DNA of 10,000 nt from Asticcacaulis sp. (GTDB taxonomy: Bacteria > Pseudomonadota > Alphaproteobacteria > Caulobacterales > Caulobacteraceae). A program made the translations under genes and the position numbers. Shown here piece after piece: positions 1 through 7,499 of the stretch. The stretch is taken from the NCBI RefSeq assembly GCF_020217185.1, contig NZ_JAIWNX010000061.1:1-10000 (forward strand). The letters run 5' to 3'. Within the stretch, counting starts at the first letter, position 1, and the number at the start of each line of letters is the position of its first letter. The notes below the pieces were generated by a model. The model was not told where the DNA came from and searched no databases. It saw only the letters and a list, made by a program, of their open reading frames with translations.

Positions 1-1399
1 AATCAGGCGTCAGGGCTATTTCGTGCAGAATAGTCTGTCCCTTTGTATCCCGGCCGTTGATATCCGCCCCTTTTGCCAGCAATAATTTCAGGACAGAGAT
101 TTTATCTTCGTCTTTGGCGTTTGAACGTCCGACGTATAGAACGGCATCCGAAGAGATGTCCGGATTATAGGGCAAAATCATTTCGACAAGCGCCAAACAA
201 CCCGACTCTACGGCACCCAAAAAAGCATCATTGACCTTGTTATGATCCGTTTTACCGCTCGTTTTCAATGCGCCCAAACCGATCAGCCGATACGCGACGG
301 GTTCCCGACCAGCGGTTAGGCTCATGTCCAGAAGAGATCGCGCCTTGTCGGCATCTTTGTCGTAGAGGACGTGGTCGAGGGGTGTGCCAAGGTCCATCAA
401 TGACAGAATGACCGCATTTTCAACGCGGGGGTTCGCCGCTGTTTCGATCAGGAATTGACCCGCTTTCACAGACTGAAAATCGAAGCCATTGATCTTGAGT
501 TGTTCAAGAGTCTCAAGGCCAGGTATTTCCCAAAAATTCAAATTGGCCGCCTGCATAACCTCCTGATGCAGTGTCTCCAGTGCCCTCGGTTTACCGGAAT
601 CGTTGTTTGAATAGTCTGTTACGGATTTTTTCTGTCCACCCAAAACTATAGAGAGCGACAGGCTTGAAGAGGCATGGGTGATTGCGTTGGGCGATTTCCT
701 GTATGTATCGCGCAGAGACCAGAAATCTGCCGCTTTCGCCTTTTCAAGCAGGGCCCGAACGCTTGACGCCTCCACCTTGTAGGCCTGTGGACCCAGCGGG
801 TCATTCCTGCGAAAAGATTGATACACCGCACGTCCGTCGCCATGCAATTCCACCCGATAGGGGCTGTAACTGGCAAACCACGGGCGGTTCTCCTGAACGA
901 TGACAAGCTGATCCGGGTCGCCTTTCGGGGCAGGTCGATACTGACGCGGTTGTTCTTCTTCATTAATGTTGAACGCAATAGCCACGCGACTGGGTTTGCC
1001 TTCGTAAAAATAGGGATCAAAGCGCCAGTTACCGACGTCTTCTAGGAATGCCCGTCGCTGAGGGGTCATGACCGGGTCCTGAGCCCTGTAAGGTGGCGTA
1101 ATCGTAGCGCAGGCGACACGTCCGTCTTCCGAAACAATGACGGACAGCTCAAACCCATACATTTTCAACCCGTTGTACGGGTAGATGAGGGGAGAGATCG
1201 CAAAGTGCGCCCTCAAAGGCGCTTCTTTTATGAGGAAGCTAGGAGCCTGCTTTTCCTCTTCCATGGAAAAGGTAATCGGCGGTTTCGGTAATCCCTCAGT
1301 GGCATTTTTTTCACAGGCTGGAGGCGTTGCGAATGCTGAAGATGGCGTCAGTAACGCAGTCAACGTGCCAATCAGTCCAATGACGGACAAGAGTTGCAT
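1..1399 (-). CDS. Secreted ankyrin-repeat protein with DUF6438-like and TonB-C-like segments (3' end outside window)
   Basis: My own minus-strand translation from ATG 1399 stays open to base 1, giving 466 residues with the C-terminus missing. Residues 1-24 look like a Sec signal peptide: a hydrophobic stretch ending SSAFA, with cleavage expected before Thr25, and no lipobox. The n-region lacks Lys or Arg, which is unusual. The start is supported by AAGGGGG six bases upstream, and no other in-frame start lies near. Residues about 60-145 resemble a TonB C-terminal-like fold (VSEDGRV near 89, NWRFDPYFYEGKPSRV at 124-139). Residues about 170-265 resemble DUF6438 (SPYRVELHGDGRAVY at 179-193, ADFWSLRDTY at 224-233). 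From about 305 the protein looks ankyrin-like, clearest at 433-459 (VLKLLLAKGADINGRD, then GQTILHE). This suggests a periplasmic protein binding a partner; no function is assignable. It may be co-transcribed with glmS, 60 nt upstream. Confidence 0.85.
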   Translation of the reverse strand, partial: MQLLSVIGLIGTLTALLTPSSAFATPPACEKNATEGLPKPPITFSMEEEKQAPSFLIKEAPLRAHFAISPLIYPYNGLKMYGFELSVIVSEDGRVACATITPPYRAQDPVMTPQRRAFLEDVGNWRFDPYFYEGKPSRVAIAFNINEEEQPRQYRPAPKGDPDQLVIVQENRPWFASYSPYRVELHGDGRAVYQSFRRNDPLGPQAYKVEASSVRALLEKAKAADFWSLRDTYRKSPNAITHASSSLSLSIVLGGQKKSVTDYSNNDSGKPRALETLHQEVMQAANLNFWEIPGLETLEQLKINGFDFQSVKAGQFLIETAANPRVENAVILSLMDLGTPLDHVLYDKDADKARSLLDMSLTAGREPVAYRLIGLGALKTSGKTDHNKVNDAFLGAVESGCLALVEMILPYNPDISSDAVLYVGRSNAKDEDKISVLKLLLAKGADINGRDTKGQTILHEIALTPD

Positions 1400-1416
1400 G
1401 GCTATCCCCCTTATAC

Positions 1417-1438
1417 CCTCGCTAAAATCTAGCAGAGG
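1417..1438 (-). promoter_or_regulatory. Small hairpin just upstream of the ankyrin gene's ribosome binding site
   Basis: In the 60-nt gap after glmS, CCTC+GCTA pairs with TAGC+GAGG. This gives eight base pairs with one bulged base (1434) and a five-base loop. No U-tract follows on the minus strand, so it does not look like a terminator. It ends six bases before the AGGGGG ribosome binding site (1406-1411). It could modulate translation or processing of the second gene, but no direct evidence supports a role. Confidence 0.25.
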
Positions 1439-1459
1439 TCGTATCAGAGGGCTACCGCC

Positions 1460-3298
1460 TCATTCCACCGTCACCGACTTGGCGAGGTTGCGCGGCTGAT
1501 CTACGTCCGTGCCCTTATGCACGGCGGTATGGTAGGCCAGAAGCTGGATCGGCACCGCATAGACCAGAGGCGCAACGAAGGGGTCACAGGTCGGGCCCTT
1601 GACGATTTTCAGCGTTTTGGCGGCGTCACCGGACAGGGCCGGGACCTTTTGCGGGGCGTCTGTGATCATCACCACGCGGCCACCACGCGCGGCGACTTCC
1701 TGCACGTTGGAGGCTGTCTTTTCAAACAGTTCGTCGTCCGGCGCGATGACCACCACCGGCGTGTTTTCGTCGATCAGGGCGATGGGGCCGTGCTTAAGTT
1801 CGCCGGCCGCGTAGCCTTCGGCGTGGATATAGGAGATTTCCTTGAGTTTCAGCGCGCCTTCAAGCGCCAGCGGATACATGGCCCCGCGCCCCAGATAGAT
1901 GACGTCGCGCGCCTTCGACAGTTCGTAGGTGATGCGCTGCACATCCGGGTCCATCAGCAGGGCTTCGGCGATCAGGCCGGAGGTTTCCAGCAGGCATTGC
2001 ACCAGACGCGCCTCTTCCGTGGCGTCGATACGACCGCGTTGCGCGGCGGCCGCGACGGCCAGAGACAGGAGCGCGGCGACCTGCGCCGTGAAGGCCTTGG
2101 TCGAGGCCACGCCGATTTCCGGCCCGGCGTGGGTGGGCCACATCAGGTCGGCTTCGCGCGCCATGGTCGAGGTGTGCACATTGACGAGGGCGGCGGTTTT
2201 CAAACCCTCGGCCTTGCACCAGCGCAGCGCCGCCAGGGTGTCGGCGGTTTCGCCGGATTGCGACACGGCCAGACCCAGCGTGCCGGGCGTCATGGCCGGG
2301 GTGCGGTAGCGGAATTCAGAGGCCACTTCGACATCGACGGGCAGGCCTGCGACCTTTTCAAAGGCGTATTTGGCTATGCAGCCGGCATAATAGGCGGTGC
2401 CGCAGGCGATAATCTGAATGCGCGCGACGCTATTGAAGTCGATGGCGGCCTTGATCTCGGCGCGCGCTGACTTGGCCACCGGATCGAGATAGGCCGAGAG
2501 GGTGCGCTGCACGCTTTCGGGCTGCTCGTGCACTTCCTTTTCCATGAAGTGACGATAGGCCCCCTTTTCCACCAGCGCCGCCGAAGCCGAAACGGTGGTG
2601 ATGGGGCGGTTGACGCGGAAACCTCTGGCGTCATGGATGTCGGCGGCGTCCTGAGTAAGAACCACCCAGTCGCCTTCTTCCAGATAGGTGACGCGGTTGG
2701 TGAACGGCCCGACCGCCAGCGCGTCGGAACCCAGGAACATTTCACCTTCGCCCCAGCCAACGACCAGCGGTGAGCCACGACGCGCGCCGAACAGGGTGCG
2801 GTCTTCGCCTTCGACGATAATCGCCAGCGCATAGGCCCCGTTCAGGCGGTCCAGAACGGCCTTGAAGGCGTCCTTGGCCTTGAGCCCGCTTTTCAGCGTC
2901 GCATCAAACAGATGCGCGATCACTTCGGTGTCGGTGTCGGAGCTGAACACATGGCCAGCGGCGATTAACTCGGCCTTCAGCTCGGCAAAATTCTCGATAA
3001 TGCCATTGTGCACGACGGTGACCGGGCCGGAGGTGTGCGGGTGGGCATTGGCCACCGTCGGCGCGCCGTGCGTGGCCCAGCGCGTATGGCCGATACCGAC
3101 CTGCCCCGACAGCGGCGTCTCTTCAACCACGGCCTCCAGTTGGCGGATCTTGCCTGCCGCGCGTCGGCGTTGCGTGCCTGCCTCTGTGACGACCGCGATA
3201 CCGGCGGAATCATAGCCGCGATATTCGAGGCGACGCAGGCTTTCGATCAGGCGCGGGGCCGCTTCGGACAGGCCGATAACACCGATAATGCCGCACAT
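1460..3298 (-). CDS. glmS: Glutamine-fructose-6-phosphate aminotransferase (isomerizing)
   Basis: Makes glucosamine-6-phosphate and glutamate from fructose-6-phosphate and glutamine, the committed cytosolic step towards UDP-GlcNAc. The 612 residues match the usual bacterial length. Residues 1-240 are the Ntn glutaminase: nucleophile Cys2 in MCGIIGVIG, HTRWATHG at 71-78, HNGIIENF at 97-104, SSDTDTE at 119-125. The first SIS domain has ACGTAYYAG (298-306) and SQSGET (346-351). The second has EGALKLKE (480-487) and HAEGYAAGELKHGP (492-505). The C-terminus DQPRNLAKSVTVE is the family signature. The start is ATG 3298, not the in-frame TTG at 3304: it puts Cys next to the removable Met, as the mechanism needs, and GGAG (3307-3310) lies eight bases upstream of it but only two from the TTG. 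Divergent to glmM, the next enzyme in the pathway. All key residues are present. Confidence 0.98.
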   Translation of the reverse strand: MCGIIGVIGLSEAAPRLIESLRRLEYRGYDSAGIAVVTEAGTQRRRAAGKIRQLEAVVEETPLSGQVGIGHTRWATHGAPTVANAHPHTSGPVTVVHNGIIENFAELKAELIAAGHVFSSDTDTEVIAHLFDATLKSGLKAKDAFKAVLDRLNGAYALAIIVEGEDRTLFGARRGSPLVVGWGEGEMFLGSDALAVGPFTNRVTYLEEGDWVVLTQDAADIHDARGFRVNRPITTVSASAALVEKGAYRHFMEKEVHEQPESVQRTLSAYLDPVAKSARAEIKAAIDFNSVARIQIIACGTAYYAGCIAKYAFEKVAGLPVDVEVASEFRYRTPAMTPGTLGLAVSQSGETADTLAALRWCKAEGLKTAALVNVHTSTMAREADLMWPTHAGPEIGVASTKAFTAQVAALLSLAVAAAAQRGRIDATEEARLVQCLLETSGLIAEALLMDPDVQRITYELSKARDVIYLGRGAMYPLALEGALKLKEISYIHAEGYAAGELKHGPIALIDENTPVVVIAPDDELFEKTASNVQEVAARGGRVVMITDAPQKVPALSGDAAKTLKIVKGPTCDPFVAPLVYAVPIQLLAYHTAVHKGTDVDQPRNLAKSVTVE

Positions 3299-3369
3299 GG
3301 ACAAGGCTCCATAACAAGGGGAGAGGCTATTTGCGTGTTTTGAGTAGCAGACAGATTTTTAAAATGCTA

Positions 3370-3382
3370 TGAAATTATTTCA
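3370..3382. promoter_or_regulatory. Operator-like 13-bp perfect palindrome
   Basis: TGAAAT and ATTTCA are exact reverse complements around a single T. Size and symmetry fit an operator for a dimeric helix-turn-helix protein. It lies 71 nt upstream of the glmS start, within the candidate glmS promoter spacer. Binding by any protein is inference. Confidence 0.3.
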
Positions 3383-3460
3383 CAACGCGTTAAACCTCTG
3401 GCCTTAAAAGGGTCACGAAAGCCGTATTTTAAGACGTTTGCGTCCAAAACACGGTAAATT

Positions 3461-3469
3461 TGCTATTAA
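3461..3469 (+). promoter_or_regulatory. Candidate extended -10 element for glmM
   Basis: TGCTATTAA fits an extended -10 (TGn followed by TATTAA). The best -35-like hexamer, TTGCGT at 3438-3443, is 20 bases upstream, which is too far for an ideal sigma70 promoter. Initiation near 3476 would leave a leader of about 48 nt before the glmM start. Confidence 0.3.
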
Positions 3470-3523
3470 CACATTGCGTTTCGGTCTGTAACCGGACGCC
3501 AATCCCGATACAGAGTCTGGCCA

Positions 3524-5149
3524 ATGAGTGAAAACAAGTGGGAAAAGCTACAGGCGGCGCTGGGGGCCACGGGCATTTCCATCAAGGACGTGGCCGAGGC
3601 GGCAGGCATTGCGCCGTCATCGTTGTTTCGCGCCCTGAGCGGTCAGACCAAGGCCCCGCGCGCCGAAACTGTCGATAAGCTGGAGGCGGCGTTTGTCGCC
3701 CTGACGACCGCCCGCATGGCCAGTTTTCGTGACACCCTGGCCCTCTATGGCTTCAACCCGATCAAAAACCCTAACGACCTGATGGCTTCGCATATGAGCA
3801 CCCTGAACCGCACCCGCAAATATTTCGGCACCGATGGTATCCGGGGCCGCGTCAACAGCTTCCCCATGACCGCCGAAGTCGCCTACCGCGTCGGTATGGC
3901 GGCGGGCAAGATGTTCATGTCTTCGGACAATCGCCGGCATCTGGCGGTGATCGGCAAGGATACGCGCCTGTCAGGCTATATGATCGAACCGGCGTTGGTG
4001 GCCGGGTTTACGTCGGTCGGCATGGACGTGCGCCTGTTCGGCCCGCTGCCGACACCGGGTGTGGCTATGATGACGCGTTCGATGCGCGCCGATCTGGGGG
4101 TGATGATCTCGGCCTCGCACAACCCCTATTATGATAATGGCATCAAGCTGTTTGGACCGGATGGCTACAAGCTGTCGGACGAGGTGGAACTGGCCATCGA
4201 AGCGCGCATGGACGGCAATATTCTGGACGGCATTGCCGATCCGCAATATCTCGGTCGCGTGCAGCGCGTCGATGATGCGCAGTATCGCTATGTCGAAATC
4301 GCCAAGGCGACCTTCCCCAAGAACCTGCTGCTCAAAGGGCTGCGCATCGTTATCGACTGCGCCAATGGCGCGGCCTATAAGGTGGCCCCGACCACGCTTT
4401 ATGAGTTGGGCGCGGAAATCTTTTGCCTGGGCGTGTCGCCGGATGGCATGAATATCAATGAAAAGTGCGGCTCGACCCAGCCGCAGGCCATGGCCGAAAA
4501 GGTCAAGGAGCTGCGCGCCGATATCGGTATTGCGCTCGATGGTGACGCCGATCGTCTGGTTATCTGCGATGAAAAGGGCACGATTGTCGATGGCGACCAG
4601 ATCATGGCCATCATCGCCACCAGTCTGGCCGCCAAGGGTCAGCTCAAGGGCGGGGGTTTGGTGGCCACTGTGATGTCGAATCTGGGCCTTGAGCGCCTGA
4701 TGGCTTCGAAGGGCCTGACGCTGGAGCGCACCAAGGTCGGCGACCGCTATGTGATGGAAAAGATGCGCGAAGGCGGCTTCAATCTGGGCGGTGAACAGTC
4801 AGGCCACGTCATCATGCTGGACCACGCAACGACGGGTGACGGCCTGATCGCCGCGCTTCAGGTGCTGGCCGTGCTGGTCGAAAGCGGCCGCCCGATGAGC
4901 GAGCTGGCGCGTCAGTTTGAGCCGGTGCCGCAGTTGCTGAAGAATGTGCGCTTTACCGGCGACAGCCCGTTGAACCGCGAAGACGTCAAGCAGGCCATTG
5001 CCGATGGCGAAGCGACACTGAAGGGCACGGGTCGCGTGCTGGTGCGCCCATCGGGCACCGAACCGCTGATCCGAGTGATGGCCGAAGGCGACGATGCGGC
5101 TCAGGTGCGCGCCGTGGTCGATCAGATCATCGGGGCCATAGCGGGGTGA
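3524..5149 (+). CDS. glmM: Phosphoglucosamine mutase with an N-terminal helix-turn-helix extension
   Basis: Converts glucosamine-6-phosphate to glucosamine-1-phosphate in the cytosol for UDP-GlcNAc synthesis. Residues 91-541 are a complete GlmM of usual length: [14 protein letters not shown] from 98, phosphorylated Ser198 in SASHNP, metal loop DGDADR (339-344), sugar loop GGEQSGH (422-428), phosphate loop RPSGTEP (508-514). The protein is 541 residues because about 90 precede this. Residues 5-62 read as a lambda-repressor/LacI-like [16 protein letters not shown] (19-31), then [11 protein letters not shown] (31-41), then a further helix. Residues 63-90 form a linker. The frame is unbroken. ATG 3524 has a modest AGAG eight bases upstream. 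Internal ATGs at 3782 and 3794 could start a classical GlmM but lack any Shine-Dalgarno sequence, so the fused product is favoured. The mutase is certain; the role of the extension is unknown. Confidence 0.95.
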   Translation: MSENKWEKLQAALGATGISIKDVAEAAGIAPSSLFRALSGQTKAPRAETVDKLEAAFVALTTARMASFRDTLALYGFNPIKNPNDLMASHMSTLNRTRKYFGTDGIRGRVNSFPMTAEVAYRVGMAAGKMFMSSDNRRHLAVIGKDTRLSGYMIEPALVAGFTSVGMDVRLFGPLPTPGVAMMTRSMRADLGVMISASHNPYYDNGIKLFGPDGYKLSDEVELAIEARMDGNILDGIADPQYLGRVQRVDDAQYRYVEIAKATFPKNLLLKGLRIVIDCANGAAYKVAPTTLYELGAEIFCLGVSPDGMNINEKCGSTQPQAMAEKVKELRADIGIALDGDADRLVICDEKGTIVDGDQIMAIIATSLAAKGQLKGGGLVATVMSNLGLERLMASKGLTLERTKVGDRYVMEKMREGGFNLGGEQSGHVIMLDHATTGDGLIAALQVLAVLVESGRPMSELARQFEPVPQLLKNVRFTGDSPLNREDVKQAIADGEATLKGTGRVLVRPSGTEPLIRVMAEGDDAAQVRAVVDQIIGAIAG

Positions 5150-5152
5150 GCA

Positions 5153-5179
5153 ATCGAACGATCCGGGGGATCGTTCGAT
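5153..5179. repeat. Perfect 12-bp inverted repeat directly after glmM
   Basis: ATCGAACGATCC and GGATCGTTCGAT are exact reverse complements around GGG, beginning three bases after the glmM stop. No U-tract follows on either strand, so it is not a standard intrinsic terminator. It may protect the 3' end of the glmM mRNA or be the first part of a palindromic repeat element. Confidence 0.7.
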
Positions 5180-5189
5180 ATGCGCAAGA

Positions 5190-5293
5190 CGCCGTAGGCA
5201 CGGCGCAGCGAGCGCGATCCAAGACCCCCACCGCCCCACATCTCGCCGCCTTTGGCGGCTCGTGCGGTCCTCCTCCCCAACGCGTTGGTGAGG
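5190..5293. repeat. Cluster of three further inverted repeats (REP-like intergenic element)
   Basis: Three dyads follow closely: CGCCGT-AGGC-ACGGCG (5190-5205), GCCGCC-TTT-GGCGGC (5245-5259), and CCTC-C-CCAACGCGTTGG-T-GAGG (5272-5293). The last has the perfect 12-bp palindrome CCAACGCGTTGG at its core. Short frames crossing this stretch look like translated repeat, with many Arg, Gly and Pro and no domain. The arrangement resembles intergenic palindromic elements of GC-rich alphaproteobacteria; membership in a named family is not shown here. Confidence 0.5.
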
Positions 5294-5311
5294 TATAAGG
5301 CGTGCAAAAAC

Positions 5312-5343
5312 AAAAAAGGCCGGAGCGCGAAGCTCCGGCCTTT
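5312..5343 (-). terminator. Intrinsic terminator of the ffh-rpsP unit, probably bidirectional
   Basis: A 9-bp GC-rich stem GGCCGGAGC/GCTCCGGCC (5318-5326 with 5332-5340) has a five-base loop. On the minus strand it is followed by TTTTTTG and more T residues, 28 nt past the rpsP stop. On the plus strand AAA and TTT extend the stem and a weaker TTTCTCATTT follows, so it may also stop read-through from glmM. Confidence 0.9.
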
Positions 5344-5367
5344 CTCATTTCAGTCGCCAAGAAGCGA

Positions 5368-5802
5368 TTAGCCTTCCGAAGCTTCCTCAGCGGGGGCTTC
5401 TTCAGCGGCCGGAGCGGCAGCCGCGGCTTCGGCTTCGGCCTTGGCAGCGGCTTCGGCGTCCAGACGGTCCTGCTCGCGCTGAGCGCGCTCGGCGGCGCGT
5501 TCCTGAGCCTTCTTGCCCGGCGTACCCTTTTGCGGGTTGTTGCCGTGTTCCCACTTCACGAGACCTTCCTTCGACAGGAAGCGCGCGACGCGGTCGGTCG
5601 GCTGAGCGCCCTTCTTGAGCCAGTCGGCGATGACTTCGGTCTTCAGGGTGACGCGGTTGGCATCGTCCTTCGACAGCATCGGGTTATACGAACCGACCTT
5701 GGCGATGAACTTACCGTCGCGCGGGGCGGCGGCATCAGCGATGACGATGTGGTAGTACGGGCGCTTCTTGGAGCCACCGCGGGCCAGACGAATTTTCAGC
5801 AT
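5368..5802 (-). CDS. rpsP: Small-subunit ribosomal protein bS16
   Basis: Structural protein of the 30S subunit, needed for its assembly. Residues 1-85 are the S16 domain: [20 protein letters not shown] at the start, [13 protein letters not shown] (about 29-41), and [18 protein letters not shown] (about 59-76). The total of 144 exceeds the roughly 80-90 residues of E. coli S16 because of a charged tail from about 87, first Lys/Arg/Gln-rich and then almost only Ala and Glu. Ala/Glu-rich tails on S16 are common in alphaproteobacteria. ATG 5802 has AAAGGAT about seven bases upstream. It lies 39 nt downstream of ffh and is probably co-transcribed. Instead of rimM, trmD and rplS, which often follow, a terminator comes next. 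Confidence 0.97.
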   Translation of the reverse strand: MLKIRLARGGSKKRPYYHIVIADAAAPRDGKFIAKVGSYNPMLSKDDANRVTLKTEVIADWLKKGAQPTDRVARFLSKEGLVKWEHGNNPQKGTPGKKAQERAAERAQREQDRLDAEAAAKAEAEAAAAAPAAEEAPAEEASEG

Positions 5803-5841
5803 GATAAGATCCTTTGATAGGCTGAGTTTCGAGTGAGGGGG

Positions 5842-7416
5842 TTATTTCTTTTTGGGGTCGAACGGGTTAGCCCCGCCCAGCCCCGGAAGGGAGTTGCCGA
5901 GCCCCGGCAGGCCGGGCAGGCCATTAGGAAGACCATTGGGCATGTTGGGAAGTTTGCCAGCGCCGAGTTGCTTCAGGCGCTCGAAATCGGCGCCCATATT
6001 GTCGCCGATGGCGGGGTTGTTTTCGAGCTTTTTGCCCATCTGCTGCATCTGGGCCATGTTGGGCATGTTCCCCAGCCCCAGCATCTTGGCCATATTGCCC
6101 ATGCCCTTACCGCCGTTACGGGCCATCATCTTGAAGACGTCGGCCATCTGACGGTGCTGTTTCAGAAGGCGGTTGATTTCCGCCACATCGACCCCGGCCC
6201 CGGCGGCGATACGGCGCTTGCGCGACGCATTGAGCAGGTCGGGCTTTTTGCGCTCCAGCTTGGTCATGGAGGAGATGATGGCGATCTGACGGTCGAACAT
6301 TTTGTCCGAGATGTTCATCTCGTCCATCTGCTTCTTGACCTTCTGCACGCCGGGCAGCAGGCCCATAATGCCGGTCATGCCGCCCATGCGCTTCATCTGA
6401 CCGAGCTGATCGGCAAGGTCGTTGAGGTCGAACTGCCCCTTGGACAGTTTCTTGGCCATCTGTTCGGCCTTGGCGGCGTCCAGTTCCTGCGCCGCCTTTT
6501 CGACCAGAGCCACCACGTCGCCCTGACCCAGAATACGGCCGGCGATACGGCGGGCGTCGAAGACATCCAGCGCATCGACCTTTTCACCCGAACCGGTGAA
6601 CTTGATCGGCAGACCGGTGACGGCGCGCATGGACAGCATGGCCCCGCCGCGTCCGTCGCCGTCCACGCGGGTGAGGATCAGACCGGTCAGTGGCAGGCGG
6701 GCATGGAAGGCTTCGGCGGTACGTACCGCGTCCTGACCGGTCAGCGAGTCGGCCACCAGGAAGGTTTCGACCGGGTTCGAGAGGCTGGCGATCTCGGCCG
6801 CTTCGGCCATCAGGGCTTCGTCCAGCGTCGTGCGACCAGCGGTGTCGAGGATCAGGACGTCATAGCCCTGAAGTTTGGCTGATTGCAGGGCGCGGCGGGT
6901 GATTTCCACCGCGCTTTGACCGGCGATAATCGGCAGCACATCGACGCCCACCTGTTCGCCCAGCAGTTTCAACTGCTCCATGGCGGCGGGGCGGCGGGTA
7001 TCGAGCGAGGCCATCATGACCTTCTTGCGCTCAAACTTCGACAGGCGCAGCGCCAGCTTGGCCGAGGTGGTGGTCTTACCCGACCCTTGCAGACCGGCCA
7101 TCAGGATGACGGCGGGCGGCACGGCGGCGAGATCGATCGGGGTCGGCTCCTCGCCGCCCAGCATGTCGATCAGGCCGTCATAGACGATCTTCACCACCTG
7201 ATCGGCGGGTTTGACCGCCTTGATGATGGCTTCCCCGGCGGCCAGTTCGCGCGCCTTGGTCATGAACTGACGCACGACCGGCAGGGCGACGTCGGCGTCG
7301 AGCAGGGCGACGCGGACTTCGCGCAGGGCTTCGTCAACGTCCTTTTCCGAAAGGACGCCGCGGCCACCCAGACGGTCGAACAGACCGGATAAGCGCTCGT
7401 TCAGCGAGTCGAACAT
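5842..7416 (-). CDS. ffh: Signal recognition particle GTPase Ffh (SRP54)
   Basis: Binds signal sequences on ribosome-nascent chains and, with 4.5S RNA and FtsY, targets them to the membrane. It has 524 residues; E. coli Ffh has about 453. The N domain is roughly 1-90 and holds ALLDADVALPVV. The G domain has P-loop GLQGSGKTTT (108-117), DTRRPAAMEQL (139-149), G3 DTAGR (191-195), G4 TRVDGDGRGG (249-258) and closing TGSGEK (274-279). The Met-rich M domain (about 310-480) has the SRP-RNA-binding RKRRIAAGAG (399-408) and finger-loop sequence MKRMGGMTGIMGLLPG (341-356). The extra length is mostly a Met/Asn and then Pro-Gly-Leu-Asn low-complexity tail with repeated LPGL, ending PKKK. The ribosome binding site is poor (AGAAG very near ATG 7416). 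It is preceded by a structured leader and terminator and followed by rpsP. Confidence 0.98.
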   Translation of the reverse strand: MFDSLNERLSGLFDRLGGRGVLSEKDVDEALREVRVALLDADVALPVVRQFMTKARELAAGEAIIKAVKPADQVVKIVYDGLIDMLGGEEPTPIDLAAVPPAVILMAGLQGSGKTTTSAKLALRLSKFERKKVMMASLDTRRPAAMEQLKLLGEQVGVDVLPIIAGQSAVEITRRALQSAKLQGYDVLILDTAGRTTLDEALMAEAAEIASLSNPVETFLVADSLTGQDAVRTAEAFHARLPLTGLILTRVDGDGRGGAMLSMRAVTGLPIKFTGSGEKVDALDVFDARRIAGRILGQGDVVALVEKAAQELDAAKAEQMAKKLSKGQFDLNDLADQLGQMKRMGGMTGIMGLLPGVQKVKKQMDEMNISDKMFDRQIAIISSMTKLERKKPDLLNASRKRRIAAGAGVDVAEINRLLKQHRQMADVFKMMARNGGKGMGNMAKMLGLGNMPNMAQMQQMGKKLENNPAIGDNMGADFERLKQLGAGKLPNMPNGLPNGLPGLPGLGNSLPGLGGANPFDPKKK

Positions 7417-7460
7417 GCTTCTATTGCCCTATAAATCGGTATCGGGACCGTGCCTTTCGC

Positions 7461-7499
7461 AAAACAAAAAGACCCCGAGAACGCAACGCGTCGTCGGGG
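7461..7499 (-). terminator. Intrinsic terminator 45 nt upstream of ffh
   Basis: On the minus strand CCCCGA (7499-7494) pairs with TCGGGG (7478-7473), an inner ACGC/GCGT pair can extend the hairpin, and TCTTTTTGTTTT follows. It may end transcripts from the glycosyltransferase gene, or act as an attenuator for ffh: only 45 nt separate it from the ffh start and no good promoter is visible there beyond a possible TATAGG (7428-7433). Confidence 0.8.

Larger units (their letters stand above)
3299..3523. promoter_or_regulatory. Divergent glmS/glmM control region
   Basis: This AT-richer 225-nt spacer must hold promoters for both genes. It contains a 13-bp palindrome (3370-3382, TGAAAT-T-ATTTCA), the 8-bp palindrome AACGCGTT (3384-3391) and a short dyad GACG-TTTG-CGTC (3433-3444). 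A weak glmS promoter may overlap the first palindrome: on the minus strand TTGTGA, 17 bases, TTAAAA. I see no glmS ribozyme and none is expected in this group. A GANTC methylation site (3513-3517) overlaps the weak glmM ribosome binding site. Confidence 0.6.

Noticed and set aside
1517..2470. 317-codon plus-strand frame inside glmS
   Set aside because: It is an antisense shadow of glmS: His/Gly/Arg/Gln-rich translation typical of the reverse of a GC-rich gene, with no domain, while glmS is unmistakable.
3302..3304. TTG start two codons upstream of the glmS ATG
   Set aside because: It would leave Met-Ser before the catalytic Cys and lies only two bases from the GGAG ribosome binding site; ATG 3298 has ideal spacing.
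3390..3407. CtrA binding site in the glmS/glmM spacer
   Set aside because: Two TTAA half-sites occur, but they are separated by 10 bases instead of the 7 in the CtrA consensus TTAA-N7-TTAA.
3299..3523. glmS ribozyme
   Set aside because: Known glmS ribozymes are in the 5' UTR of Gram-positive glmS genes. The 225-nt spacer here shows no matching conserved core and is too short to hold one along with two promoters.
5122..5360. Minus-strand frames of 63-77 codons between glmM and rpsP
   Set aside because: They cross the terminator and the inverted-repeat cluster, have repeat-like Arg/Gly/Pro-rich composition, overlap the end of glmM, and lack ribosome binding sites.
5833..6882. 349-codon plus-strand frame inside ffh
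   Set aside because: Antisense shadow of ffh. Its His/Leu/Gly-rich composition mirrors the Met-rich M domain and GC-rich codons, and it has no family features.
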